Shown here: positions 42,492 to 51,619 of the stretch, piece after piece
Layout of the letters: every line of letters starts with the position of its first letter
Numbering within the stretch: the stretch's first letter is position 1
Source of the DNA: Thermodesulfobium acidiphilum
GTDB taxonomy: Bacteria; Thermodesulfobiota; Thermodesulfobiia; Thermodesulfobiales; Thermodesulfobiaceae
DNA length: 64,000 bases
Reading direction: 5' to 3'
Assembly: GCF_003057965.1 (NCBI RefSeq)
Contig: NZ_CP020921.1
Coordinates: 546,916 to 610,915 of the forward strand
The notes under the pieces: model-generated
The model's input: only the letters and a program-made list of their open reading frames with translations
Databases searched by the model: none
Told to the model about the DNA's origin: nothing
Translations under genes and position numbers: made by a program

Positions 42492-44105
42492 ATGATACTC
42501 TTGTTTTTTGTTGCTATATTTAAACAACTTTATTTTGTTACAATTGATAGACAAAAATTAATTTCTTATGCTCAAGAACAAAGAAATGAAACAGTGAAAG
42601 TATCAAACCCTAGAGGTGAAATTATTGACAGAGAAGGATTGATTTTAGCTTTTTCAATTCCTTCCTATTCGTTGTATATACAACCGTCACTTATAAAAAA
42701 TGATGAAATTAGAAACAAATTATATGATGAACTTTCAAAGATTAAGGGTATACCAATTGAAAACCTTAAAAAAATTTTCGATAAAAATGCACCTTTCACT
42801 TGGGTTTATAGAAAGATGCCATTTGACATTGAAAAGCAAGTTAGAGAAATTCTAACTAAATTTCCAGAACAGGGAATAGGTCTTATAAAGGAAGAAAAAA
42901 GGGTTTATCCATATAAAGACCTCGCTGAGCCTCTTTTAGGCTTTGTAGGGACTGATAATCAGGGATTGGAAGGTGTAGAAAAGTTTTATAATTCATATTT
43001 AAGTAGTATTTCGAAAGAAGAGAATTTGGAGTTTGATGCTAATGGAAGGATAGTGAATATAGATAAATTAGAAAATCTGGTGCAATCGTCTCCGGTAAAA
43101 TTGAAACTGACGATAGATTCTAAGTTGCAAGGTCTTACTGAAAGTCTCTTAGATGAATGTATAAAGGAGTATAAAGCAAAAAGAGGAACTGTAATTGTAG
43201 TTGATATTAAAACAGGGGCAATTCTAACTTTGGCTCAAAGTCCAAGGATAAATCCTGATAAGTTTTATGATTTTCCAGAAGAAGACTATAGAATTATTTC
43301 AAGGGATTTCCTATATGAGCCTGGTTCAATACTAAAACCTATAATATTTAATATATTGTTGGATAACAATATAATATCCAAAGACACAACAGTTAATATT
43401 GGAAAATATTTACAAGTTGCTAATAGAAGAATTTTTGATGCTGAGGATGGATTGGGTTTATCAGGTCCATCTACTATTAAAGATATTTTAAGATATTCTA
43501 GCAATATTGGTGCTGGTTCTTTAGCTTTGAAAGCTCCAAATAAAGAGTATTTTGAGTTATTAAAAAAATATTTTTGTGATGATGAAAAATATCTTTTTTC
43601 TGAAAACTTTCTTAAGGGGTATGTTCATCTACCTGATTATAAAGGTCCAGTTGAGCAGGCAACAACGGCATTTGGACAGGGTATTTCACTTTCCTTCTTG
43701 AACGTTGTTGCTTATTATTCTGCTATCGCAAATGGAGGAGAGATTGTTCCTTTAAAGATTATTGAGGATGATATTGGCAGACCTCAAAGGCTATTTGAAA
43801 AAAGTAATGCTGATTTTATAAGAAAGTGCCTGATAAGCGTTGTGCAGAATGGAACTGGCGTAAGTGCTCAGATAAATGGAGTAGAAGTTGCAGGAAAAAC
43901 TGGAACAGCTCAGAAACCATCAAAACTGGGTGGATATATTCCAGGAGAATATGTAGCTTCTTTTATAGGTTTTTTCCCTGCTAATAAACCTAAATATGTA
44001 ATTGGTGTATTGATTGATAACCCGGTGGGTATACACTGGGGTGGTTCTGTTGCAGCGCCGTTATTTAGGAAGATAGCTATCGCTACAATGTCAATGAACA
44101 AATGA
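42492..44105 (+). CDS. ftsI: Division penicillin-binding protein FtsI (class B transpeptidase)
   Basis: Septal peptidoglycan transpeptidase. N-terminal helix, PBP dimerisation region (NPRGEIIDREGLILAFS) and transpeptidase domain with SxxK at Ser279 (EPGSILKP), SxN in RYSSNIG and KTG in VAGKTGTAQ. No PASTA repeats. From ATG at 42492 the protein begins inside the membrane helix. The frame stays open upstream to a TAA at 42354 and encodes the expected basic segment NKRIAYIQKIM, but without any ATG/GTG/TTG, so the real start may be a rare codon (ATT 42471 or ATC 42405). Confidence 0.92.
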   Translation: MILLFFVAIFKQLYFVTIDRQKLISYAQEQRNETVKVSNPRGEIIDREGLILAFSIPSYSLYIQPSLIKNDEIRNKLYDELSKIKGIPIENLKKIFDKNAPFTWVYRKMPFDIEKQVREILTKFPEQGIGLIKEEKRVYPYKDLAEPLLGFVGTDNQGLEGVEKFYNSYLSSISKEENLEFDANGRIVNIDKLENLVQSSPVKLKLTIDSKLQGLTESLLDECIKEYKAKRGTVIVVDIKTGAILTLAQSPRINPDKFYDFPEEDYRIISRDFLYEPGSILKPIIFNILLDNNIISKDTTVNIGKYLQVANRRIFDAEDGLGLSGPSTIKDILRYSSNIGAGSLALKAPNKEYFELLKKYFCDDEKYLFSENFLKGYVHLPDYKGPVEQATTAFGQGISLSFLNVVAYYSAIANGGEIVPLKIIEDDIGRPQRLFEKSNADFIRKCLISVVQNGTGVSAQINGVEVAGKTGTAQKPSKLGGYIPGEYVASFIGFFPANKPKYVIGVLIDNPVGIHWGGSVAAPLFRKIAIATMSMNK

Positions 44106-44149
44106 TTGTGAAGTACTAAAAATTATAAAACCTCTAGGGAGTGGTTTAT

Positions 44150-45619
44150 TTGACTGTTAAAGAACTTTTTGATAAATCAAATATTATAATAGAAAACCTA
44201 AAAGAATACTCTTCTAAAGAATTCTTAGACAGTCAAGTAACTAGCATTAGTTATAATTCTAAAGAAATTAAAAGTGGATGTTTGTTTTTTGCAATCAAAG
44301 GCAGCAGAATTGACGGTCATGATTTTATTCAGGAAGCTTTTAAAAATAAAGCTATAGCTGCTGTTGTTGAAAAGGACGTAGGATATGCTAATATTATTCG
44401 AGTTAAGTCTACTCTTCAGGCTTTAAGAAAAATAGCTCTTGTATTTTATGATTATCCTTTTAAAAAACTTTTTTTAGGTTCAGTTACAGGAACAAACGGT
44501 AAAAGCACCGTTACATGGATTTTGTCTCATGCTGTAAATAAGTTATTGGGAAAATCTTTTGCTTTAGGTACATTGGGTTGGATGCACGCGGGAAAAATTA
44601 TTAAAAAGACCACCAATACCACACCAGAATCAAAGGATGTATGTGAATTTTTAGATCAGGCAGTTCAATTAGATATGAAATATGGTTTTTTGGAGGTATC
44701 TTCTCATGCACTAAAACTTGGTAGACTATATGGCATAAAATTTGATGCTGCACTGTTTACTAATCTTGCCAGGGATCACATGGATTTTCATCCATCTTTG
44801 GAAGATTATTTTGAGACTAAAAGTTCTTTGTTTACTTCTACTTATTTAAAGGAGAATGCATTTGTTGTAATTAATACGGATGATATTTATGGTATAAAGT
44901 TATATGAAAGTATAAAAGATTTTAGAAAGGTATCCTTTTCGTTGGAAAACGAAAAGGCAAACTTTTTTGGGAAATTTGAACCTGTTGATATGGGTATAAA
45001 TTTGTTAATTGAGGACCAGAAAATTTTTGCTCCTATTTATGGAAGATTTAACGCTTCAAATTTATTGGGAGCCTATGCTTTTTTGAGAATGATGGGGATT
45101 GAAAAGGATAAATTAAGATATGTTTTTACTGATTTAGTGGTACCTTATGGACGCCTGGAATGTGTACAAACAAAGCCCTTTAAAATATGGATAGATTATG
45201 CTCATACTCCTGATGGGCTTGAAAAAGTACTAATGTCTTTGAGAGATATGGTTAAAAGGAAAGTAATTTTAGTCTTTGGAGCAGGCGGTAATAGAGATAA
45301 AGGCAAAAGATCTATTATGGGCAAAATAGCTGCGCAGCTTTCGGATTATACAATAATTACTTCAGACAACCCTCGCTATGAAGATCCGATGACAATTATT
45401 AATGAAATAAAATCTGGTTTTTTGAGTATAAAAAATTCAAATTTTGAGATACTTTCTGATAGACGAGAAGCTATAAAAAGAGCTTTAGAAATAGCAAGAA
45501 ACGATGATGCAATAATAATTGCAGGGAAAGGCCATGAAGACTATCAAGAGATAAATGGTGTAAAATATCCTTTTTCAGATAAAGAAGTGGTTAAAGAGTT
45601 GATGCGAAGACAATTTTAA
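44150..45619 (+). CDS. murE: UDP-MurNAc-tripeptide synthetase MurE (meso-DAP type)
   Basis: Adds the third stem-peptide residue. The ATP loop is GSVTGTNGKSTVTWI; TTNTTPESKDV and EVSSHALKLGR are conserved. The specificity motif DNPR (ITSDNPRYEDP) indicates meso-diaminopimelate, matching asd and dapA nearby. TTG at 44150 is preferred since AGGGAG lies eight bases upstream; GTG 44141 is alternative. Confidence 0.94.
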   Translation: MTVKELFDKSNIIIENLKEYSSKEFLDSQVTSISYNSKEIKSGCLFFAIKGSRIDGHDFIQEAFKNKAIAAVVEKDVGYANIIRVKSTLQALRKIALVFYDYPFKKLFLGSVTGTNGKSTVTWILSHAVNKLLGKSFALGTLGWMHAGKIIKKTTNTTPESKDVCEFLDQAVQLDMKYGFLEVSSHALKLGRLYGIKFDAALFTNLARDHMDFHPSLEDYFETKSSLFTSTYLKENAFVVINTDDIYGIKLYESIKDFRKVSFSLENEKANFFGKFEPVDMGINLLIEDQKIFAPIYGRFNASNLLGAYAFLRMMGIEKDKLRYVFTDLVVPYGRLECVQTKPFKIWIDYAHTPDGLEKVLMSLRDMVKRKVILVFGAGGNRDKGKRSIMGKIAAQLSDYTIITSDNPRYEDPMTIINEIKSGFLSIKNSNFEILSDRREAIKRALEIARNDDAIIIAGKGHEDYQEINGVKYPFSDKEVVKELMRRQF

Positions 45620-45640
45620 GGAGGCTTAAATTTTAATAAA

Positions 45641-47074
45641 TTGAGTGCTGATAGGGATGTTAATAAATTGAATAGTATCCAAAATTTTGATCCTGGTGGT
45701 TCTATTTCGTTAAGCTTTATTACATCTTTAACTAATTGTGAAATTGAAAGAGTTGGCCCTATGGAATTTGAAAGAATTTCAATAGATTCAAGAGATATCA
45801 AAGGGAAAGAACTTTTTATTGCCATTAAAGGTAAAAATTTTGATGGACACAATTTTATTAGGAATGCCTTAGAACAAGGTGCTTTTGGGATAATTTCTGA
45901 ATTGAGTTTGGCAGGAATTGCCAGTTCTTTGGGGGATATAGTTTTTGAGAATGACTTTTCATTTATGAGAGTTCCAAATACCATTCTTGCAATGCATGAT
46001 ATTGCAAGAGGATTTAGACAAAGGATTGAAAGGGTTATAGGCATTACTGGAAGTGTAGGTAAAACAACTACCAAAGAAATTTTGAAAACGCTTCTCAAAA
46101 GATATCAGACAGTATCAACTTTTGGTAATTTCAATAATGAAATTGGTTTGCCATTAAGTCTTTTTAGAGCTAAAAAAAATGATAAGTTTGGAATTTTTGA
46201 AATGGCTATGCGCTCAAGAGGGGAAATTTCTCAGCTTTGTTCAATAGCCTTGCCTGATATTGGTATAATTACAAGAATTGCAGAATCTCATATTGGACTC
46301 CTTGGTTCGATGGAAAACATAGCAAGAGCAAAGGGAGAAATTTTAGATTTTGTAAATAGTGCTTTCTTAAATTTCAATTGCACATATAGCAGAAAAATTT
46401 TTGGCGAGATGCTTAAGAATAAGAGGGAAAAGCCTAAAGAGATTTTTTGGTTTGGAAAAGTATCAGATATTTACATTAAATCATATGAAATTTCCATATA
46501 TGGTTCAAGGCTTGAATTTTCCGGAAGGTTTGGGAATTTTGCTTTAAATGCACCAAATATTTTTTTGCCTCAATTTGAGCCGCTTTTGGCGTCAGTAGCA
46601 GTTGCAAGATTTTTAGGCCTTGACTGGAACGAAATAAATGATAATTTACAAAGTTATGTGCCTTTACAGGGCAGATTTTTAATTAAAAAACTAAGAGATC
46701 AAATTGTTATTGATGATTCTTATAATGCAACATGTACTTCTTTTATAAAGGGATTGGAGACAATTAAGAGTTTAAAATTTGGCAGCAGAAGAAAGATATT
46801 TATATTTGGAGATATACTTGAGGCTGGAGATGAGTCTAAGGATTTACACAGGAAGGTTATAAAAAAAATTGAGGAATTAGATCCATATTTGGTATATTTT
46901 GTTGGGACAGAGTTTGTAAAATCAATAGATCATAATTCTAAGATAAGGTTTAAAAATATGGATATTGACTGTGTTAAAGAGGATTTAGCTAAAATCTTAT
47001 CCAAAGACGAAATTGTTTATATTAAAGGTTCGAACTCTACAAAAACATGGAAAATTCTTGAGTTGTGGAATTAA
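45641..47074 (+). CDS. murF: UDP-MurNAc-pentapeptide synthetase MurF
   Basis: Adds D-Ala-D-Ala. N-terminal ISIDSRDIKGKELFIAIKGKNFDGHNF is the UDP-binding part. The ATP loop is VIGITGSVGKTTTKEIL, then GNFNNEIGLPLSLF and the C-terminal VIDDSYNATCTSFIKGL. 477 residues, with a 25-residue N-terminal tail before the first domain. TTG start at 45641 is 16 bases from AAGGAGG, so the exact start is uncertain. Confidence 0.93.
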   Translation: MSADRDVNKLNSIQNFDPGGSISLSFITSLTNCEIERVGPMEFERISIDSRDIKGKELFIAIKGKNFDGHNFIRNALEQGAFGIISELSLAGIASSLGDIVFENDFSFMRVPNTILAMHDIARGFRQRIERVIGITGSVGKTTTKEILKTLLKRYQTVSTFGNFNNEIGLPLSLFRAKKNDKFGIFEMAMRSRGEISQLCSIALPDIGIITRIAESHIGLLGSMENIARAKGEILDFVNSAFLNFNCTYSRKIFGEMLKNKREKPKEIFWFGKVSDIYIKSYEISIYGSRLEFSGRFGNFALNAPNIFLPQFEPLLASVAVARFLGLDWNEINDNLQSYVPLQGRFLIKKLRDQIVIDDSYNATCTSFIKGLETIKSLKFGSRRKIFIFGDILEAGDESKDLHRKVIKKIEELDPYLVYFVGTEFVKSIDHNSKIRFKNMDIDCVKEDLAKILSKDEIVYIKGSNSTKTWKILELWN

Positions 47075-47113
47075 ATATCAAGAGTTTATTTGCATTGGAG
47101 GTTAGCTTTATAA

Positions 47114-48055
47114 ATGATTGAGCTCTTTTTTAGCTTTTTAATAGGAATTTTTGCCTTTTCAATATGGGAGAGATATTTTGGGAGGTTTTTTGGGCAAAGA
47201 ATAAGGGAAGAAGGTCCTGAAACCCACAAGATAAAAAATGGAACGCCTACTGCATCAGGAATATTTTTTATTCTTATTATCGCTTTATTTTTGCCTTTCT
47301 TTGACTCAAGGATGTTTATAATTTTTCTTATTCTACTGCCCTTTTTTATAATTGGCTTTATAGATGACTTTCTTTCAATAAAAAAGGGCAAAAACGAAGG
47401 TCTAAAGCCTCGACAAAAGATGATCTTGATCGCACTGTTTTCTTTTATAGCGGTGTTTTTTCTGGCATTCGTACTTAATTCTCAGATTTTTACCAGACTT
47501 CAAATATCTCCTACAATACAATTTTATGTTCCTGGTATACTTTTGTGGCCCTTTTTAATTTTTGTGATAAGTGGTTCTACTAACGCAGTTAATTTAACAG
47601 ACGGTCTTGACGGTCTGGCTGCGTTGTGTTCTTTATCTATTCTTTTTGGTTATTTGTTTTTTTCATATCTAGATGGAGACGTACCATTAATGTTAATGCT
47701 TCTTTCCTTTATTGGGGTTTTGCTCTCTTTTTTGTGGTTTAACGTAAACCCAGCAAGAATATTTATGGGGGATGTTGGTTCAATTGGTATGGGTGCTCTT
47801 TTAGCAATACTTGCGATTTTTACAAATAGAATTGTTTTTTTCATTATTTCTGCAATGCCTTTTATAGTTGAAACTCTATCTGTGATTATTCAGGTAGCTT
47901 ATTATAAAAGAACAAAACAAAGGATATTCAAAATGAGTCCTCTTCATCATCATTTTGAACTATCTAATGTTAAGGAAACACACATATCTATGAGATTTTT
48001 TATTATTTCTTTGTTGTTTACACTTCTTGCTGTGAGTATACAGATATGTTGTTAA
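47114..48055 (+). CDS. mraY: Phospho-MurNAc-pentapeptide translocase MraY
   Basis: Forms lipid I on undecaprenyl phosphate. About ten transmembrane helices. The active-site motifs are GTPTASGIFF, GFIDDFLS (Asp pair), NAVNLTDGLDGLA and FMGDVGSIGMGA, with the Mg2+/uridine HLHHHF-type motif as SPLHHHFELS. 313 residues. Overlaps murD by 10 bases. Confidence 0.95.
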   Translation: MIELFFSFLIGIFAFSIWERYFGRFFGQRIREEGPETHKIKNGTPTASGIFFILIIALFLPFFDSRMFIIFLILLPFFIIGFIDDFLSIKKGKNEGLKPRQKMILIALFSFIAVFFLAFVLNSQIFTRLQISPTIQFYVPGILLWPFLIFVISGSTNAVNLTDGLDGLAALCSLSILFGYLFFSYLDGDVPLMLMLLSFIGVLLSFLWFNVNPARIFMGDVGSIGMGALLAILAIFTNRIVFFIISAMPFIVETLSVIIQVAYYKRTKQRIFKMSPLHHHFELSNVKETHISMRFFIISLLFTLLAVSIQICC

Positions 48056-49440
48056 ATTGGGAGAGAATATTTGCAAAGCTTAAAGTTCCAACTAAGATTA
48101 TTATTGTTGGTTATGGTAAAAGTGGTTTTGCTATTGCGAAACTTTTAAGGAATGAATTGAAAAACGTTGAAATTGTGGTGACTGATAAAAACCAGTTAAA
48201 GTTTCCTGAGATTAAAGAGATAAATTATCTTTTAGGAGAACACGATCCAAAGATTTTAGATAAAACTTCATGGATAATTAAGAGTCCTGGAGTTCCCCTG
48301 AGGTTAGAATTTTTTAAATTTGCTAAGGAAAAAGGTATTCCTATTATTGGAGAACTGGATTTGGTATTTGGGCTTTTACCTGATGGAATAAATACTATAG
48401 GTGTGACTGGAACCAATGGGAAAACTACAGTTACAGAATGGATAGGATATGGTTTTGAAGTTGCAAAACTTCCTTATTATGTTGCTGGGAATGTAGGAAC
48501 TCCTCTTTCTGAAATTATTTATGATATCATTCCTGGTTCTAATCTGGTTCTTGAGCTAAGTTCATATCAGATTGAGAATTCAATTTTTTTGAAACCAAAA
48601 ATAGCGATGATTACAAATTTAACTTTAGATCATATAGATAGATATGCCAATCTTCACGAATACTTTGAAGCAAAAGTTCACTTATTTAAAAACCAAAAAG
48701 AAGGTTTTTCTATCTATAATAAAGACGATCCTTATTTAGAGAAAAATATTAAAAATTTAGCTTTGAAAACAAAAGTCTTAAACGTTTCTAAAGGGAAGAA
48801 TTTTTCTATTGCTGGTGTTGTAGAAAATGAAATTTTTGTAAAAGATAACTTAGATTTAGTTAAAATTACAAGTCTTTCTGATCTCTCTCTAAAAGGCGAG
48901 CACAACATAGAAAATGCTTTGTTTGTAGTAAGTTCACTTTATCTTTCGTCTGTAGAACTTAAACACATAAGAAAAGCTTTATCAAGTTTCTCAGGAGTCG
49001 AACACAGACAAGAAATATTTCATACTAATAATGGGATAATTTGGATAAACGATTCTAAGTCAACGAATCCAGAATCTACTATTGTTGCTCTAAAGACATG
49101 GGGGAAGAAAAACAATCTTATTTTAATTTTAGGAGGTAGAGACAAAAATACGCCTCTTGATGAACTTGTAAGCTTGACAGCTAAAACATGTAAAACAGTA
49201 ATTCTTTTTGGAGAGGCAAAAAAGAGGTTTTTAGAACACTTTAAAGGCTTTTCAAACGTTTTTGTTGTGGATTCTTTTGATGATGTAATTGATAAAGCGT
49301 TTGAATTGACCAGGCCAAATGATATAGTTCTCTTTTCTCCTGCTTGTGCAAGTTTTGATATGTTTGCAAATTTTGAAGAAAGAGGAAAAATTTTTAAGAA
49401 AAAAGTCAAAGAGAAAAGCAAATGTGAGGAAATAACATGA
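48046..49440 (+). CDS. murD: UDP-MurNAc-L-alanine:D-glutamate ligase MurD
   Basis: Adds D-Glu. The N-terminal Rossmann part IIIVGYGKSGFAIAKLL, ATP loop GVTGTNGKTTVTEW, central NLVLELSSYQIE and NLTLDHIDRY, and the C-terminal WINDSKSTNPESTIVAL and GGRDKNTP are all diagnostic. 464 residues. It starts inside mraY and ends in an ATGA overlap with ftsW. Confidence 0.95.
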   Translation: MLLNWERIFAKLKVPTKIIIVGYGKSGFAIAKLLRNELKNVEIVVTDKNQLKFPEIKEINYLLGEHDPKILDKTSWIIKSPGVPLRLEFFKFAKEKGIPIIGELDLVFGLLPDGINTIGVTGTNGKTTVTEWIGYGFEVAKLPYYVAGNVGTPLSEIIYDIIPGSNLVLELSSYQIENSIFLKPKIAMITNLTLDHIDRYANLHEYFEAKVHLFKNQKEGFSIYNKDDPYLEKNIKNLALKTKVLNVSKGKNFSIAGVVENEIFVKDNLDLVKITSLSDLSLKGEHNIENALFVVSSLYLSSVELKHIRKALSSFSGVEHRQEIFHTNNGIIWINDSKSTNPESTIVALKTWGKKNNLILILGGRDKNTPLDELVSLTAKTCKTVILFGEAKKRFLEHFKGFSNVFVVDSFDDVIDKAFELTRPNDIVLFSPACASFDMFANFEERGKIFKKKVKEKSKCEEIT

Positions 49441-50540
49441 GAAAGATGAAGGACAAAAAGCTCTTGCTGCTTTTGACTTTTATATTAAGCCTGGTAGGTA
49501 CGCTTTTTACTGCTAGCTCAGCTGCTCAGTTGGGGATTCAGCTTTATTCGGACCCGCTTAATTTCTTTAAACATGCTGTTGTTTATTTTATTATAGGATG
49601 GTTGTTCTTTTTCATTATAATTAAGTTACCATCAAGCTTTATTAAAAAATATATTGATTTTTTGTTTTATTTAAGTATAACCCTTTTGATAATTACTCTT
49701 TTACCTTTTTTTTCTCACAAGATTAATGGAGCTAGAAGATGGATTAATTTTGGTCCACTATCATTTCAAACTTCGGAACTTGTAAAGCTAAGTTTGGGGT
49801 TAAAAATTGCCAATAGTGCTTCGTTTTTTTTGGCTTTAAAAAATAATATATCAGGTTTTATAGTTAATATATCCTTATATCTTGTGCCAATTAGTATTTT
49901 AATAGCGATGCAGCCAGATTATGGTACGATGACTTTAATTGTTGTTACGGTATTCTTATTTTTATTGTTTATGGGAATTAATTTTAGATTTTGGTTAAGT
50001 ATAACAAGTATTGTTTTTGTAATTCTTTTGATTGGAGCACTTCTTGCTCCATATAGACTTCAGCGAATAACTTCTAATTTTAATCCCTGGGCTCATATGC
50101 AAACCAGTGGCTATCAGATTGTTCAAGCTCTGTATGGGATAGGAGATGGTGGCTTTTTTGGACAGGGACTTGGTAGTGGAAAACAGAAATTGGGTTATCT
50201 TCCAGAGGCACATACTGACTTTGTTTACTCGGTTTTTTCAGAAGAAGTTGGCATGGTTGGAGGGGCTGCTTTTTTGTTTACCTTTTTAAATCTTGTGTTA
50301 TTACTTTATAAGATGGCAAAAAAAGTTACAGATCCTTTTGATAAATCATTTATTTTTTGGACTGCCACGATATTGGGTTTACAGTGTTTTTTGAACGTTT
50401 TTATGGTTTTAAACATCATACCTGTTATTGGTGTACCACTACCCTTTCTTAGTTACGGAGGAACTTCTGAGGTAGTTAATTTAATAATGATTGCCCTATG
50501 TTATAAATTTTATTCTGATTTGCCAAGAGGTTTGCAATGA
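49437..50540 (+). CDS. ftsW: Lipid II polymerase FtsW (SEDS family)
   Basis: SEDS glycosyltransferase that polymerises septal peptidoglycan with FtsI. Ten transmembrane helices. GARRWINFGPLSFQTSELVKL, QPDYGTMTLIVVT, GIGDGGFFGQGLGSGKQKLGYLPEAHTDFVYSVFSEE and IPVIGVPLPFLSYGGTSEVVNL are family signatures, including the catalytic Asp in the outer loop. 367 residues. Confidence 0.94.
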   Translation: MRKMKDKKLLLLLTFILSLVGTLFTASSAAQLGIQLYSDPLNFFKHAVVYFIIGWLFFFIIIKLPSSFIKKYIDFLFYLSITLLIITLLPFFSHKINGARRWINFGPLSFQTSELVKLSLGLKIANSASFFLALKNNISGFIVNISLYLVPISILIAMQPDYGTMTLIVVTVFLFLLFMGINFRFWLSITSIVFVILLIGALLAPYRLQRITSNFNPWAHMQTSGYQIVQALYGIGDGGFFGQGLGSGKQKLGYLPEAHTDFVYSVFSEEVGMVGGAAFLFTFLNLVLLLYKMAKKVTDPFDKSFIFWTATILGLQCFLNVFMVLNIIPVIGVPLPFLSYGGTSEVVNLIMIALCYKFYSDLPRGLQ

Positions 50541-51619
50541 GGATTTTAATTGTAACATCTGGTACTGGTGGGCATTTTTATCCTGCACTTTGTATAGCTG
50601 AAAAATTTAAAAAAATACATCCTGAATCAAAATTATCCTTTTGGTCTCAAGGTCTACTTTTTAAAAATACGATGCTTGAAGGAATTGAAAAGAAGGAGAT
50701 ACCTTCATATCCATTTGTCGGAATGCCAAAAATTGCACAATTTTTGTCTATTATAAAAACTATTTTTTTATCTTTAAAACTTATCCCGGAAATTACAAGA
50801 TTTAAGCCTGATTGTTTAGTTTCTTTTGGCGGTCACACAAGTGTTGCACCTTGTATTTCAGCTTATATATTAGGTATACCAATATTGTCTCACGAGCAAA
50901 ATTATAAATTAGGCCTGACGAATTATCTAGTTTCTCGATTTGCTAAATTTATAATGATTTCCTTTCCGAAGGCCGATCCAAAGTTGCCAGAAAATAAAGT
51001 GGTATTTACGGGACTTCCCATTAGAGAAGACATTGGAAAAGTTGAAGTAGAAGAAGCAGAAAAAAAATTGGGGCTTAAGAAACTAGAGAGAACTATTTTA
51101 TGTTTCGGTGGAAGCCAAGGCTCTGAGGTAATAAATAAGACAATATGGTCCTTGTTGCCAAAGCTTGATGAGAAATATCTTGTGATTCATATTACAGGCA
51201 ATCAATTTGTTCCTCAAATAAGAGGTCTAAAATGCCAATATGTCAATTTCAAATACTTTAAGGAGATGTCCTTGTTGTATGCATTGTCAGATTTAGTTAT
51301 TTCTCGAAGTGGTGCATCCACTGTATTCGAAATTATAAAAACAGGTAAAAGAGCTATTTTAATTCCCTATCCTGGAGCAAAATCGCATCAAAAATATAAT
51401 GCTATTTATCTTGAAAAATTAGGACTTGGGAAAATTGTATTTCAGAATACTCTTTCTGAAAACTTACTCTATAATATTATTAGAGAAATATTTGAATTAA
51501 ATAATAAAAATGTTAATGTAAATTATAATGAACTTTTAAAGCTTCAAAAGATTGATGCAACAAAAAATATTGTTGGTCTTGTTGAAAAAATTATAGAAAG
51601 GAAGATGATAATTTCTTGA
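50537..51619 (+). CDS. murG: UDP-GlcNAc:lipid I N-acetylglucosaminyltransferase MurG
   Basis: Makes lipid II. GT-B fold: TSGTGGHFYPALCIAEKF (G-loop 1), VSFGGHTSVAPCISAYILGIPILSHEQN (G-loop 2) and CFGGSQGSEVINKTI (G-loop 3), then VISRSGASTVFEI for UDP binding. The donor-site motif is GKRAILIPYPGAKSHQKYNA. 360 residues; ATGA overlap with ftsW. Confidence 0.95.
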   Translation: MRILIVTSGTGGHFYPALCIAEKFKKIHPESKLSFWSQGLLFKNTMLEGIEKKEIPSYPFVGMPKIAQFLSIIKTIFLSLKLIPEITRFKPDCLVSFGGHTSVAPCISAYILGIPILSHEQNYKLGLTNYLVSRFAKFIMISFPKADPKLPENKVVFTGLPIREDIGKVEVEEAEKKLGLKKLERTILCFGGSQGSEVINKTIWSLLPKLDEKYLVIHITGNQFVPQIRGLKCQYVNFKYFKEMSLLYALSDLVISRSGASTVFEIIKTGKRAILIPYPGAKSHQKYNAIYLEKLGLGKIVFQNTLSENLLYNIIREIFELNNKNVNVNYNELLKLQKIDATKNIVGLVEKIIERKMIIS

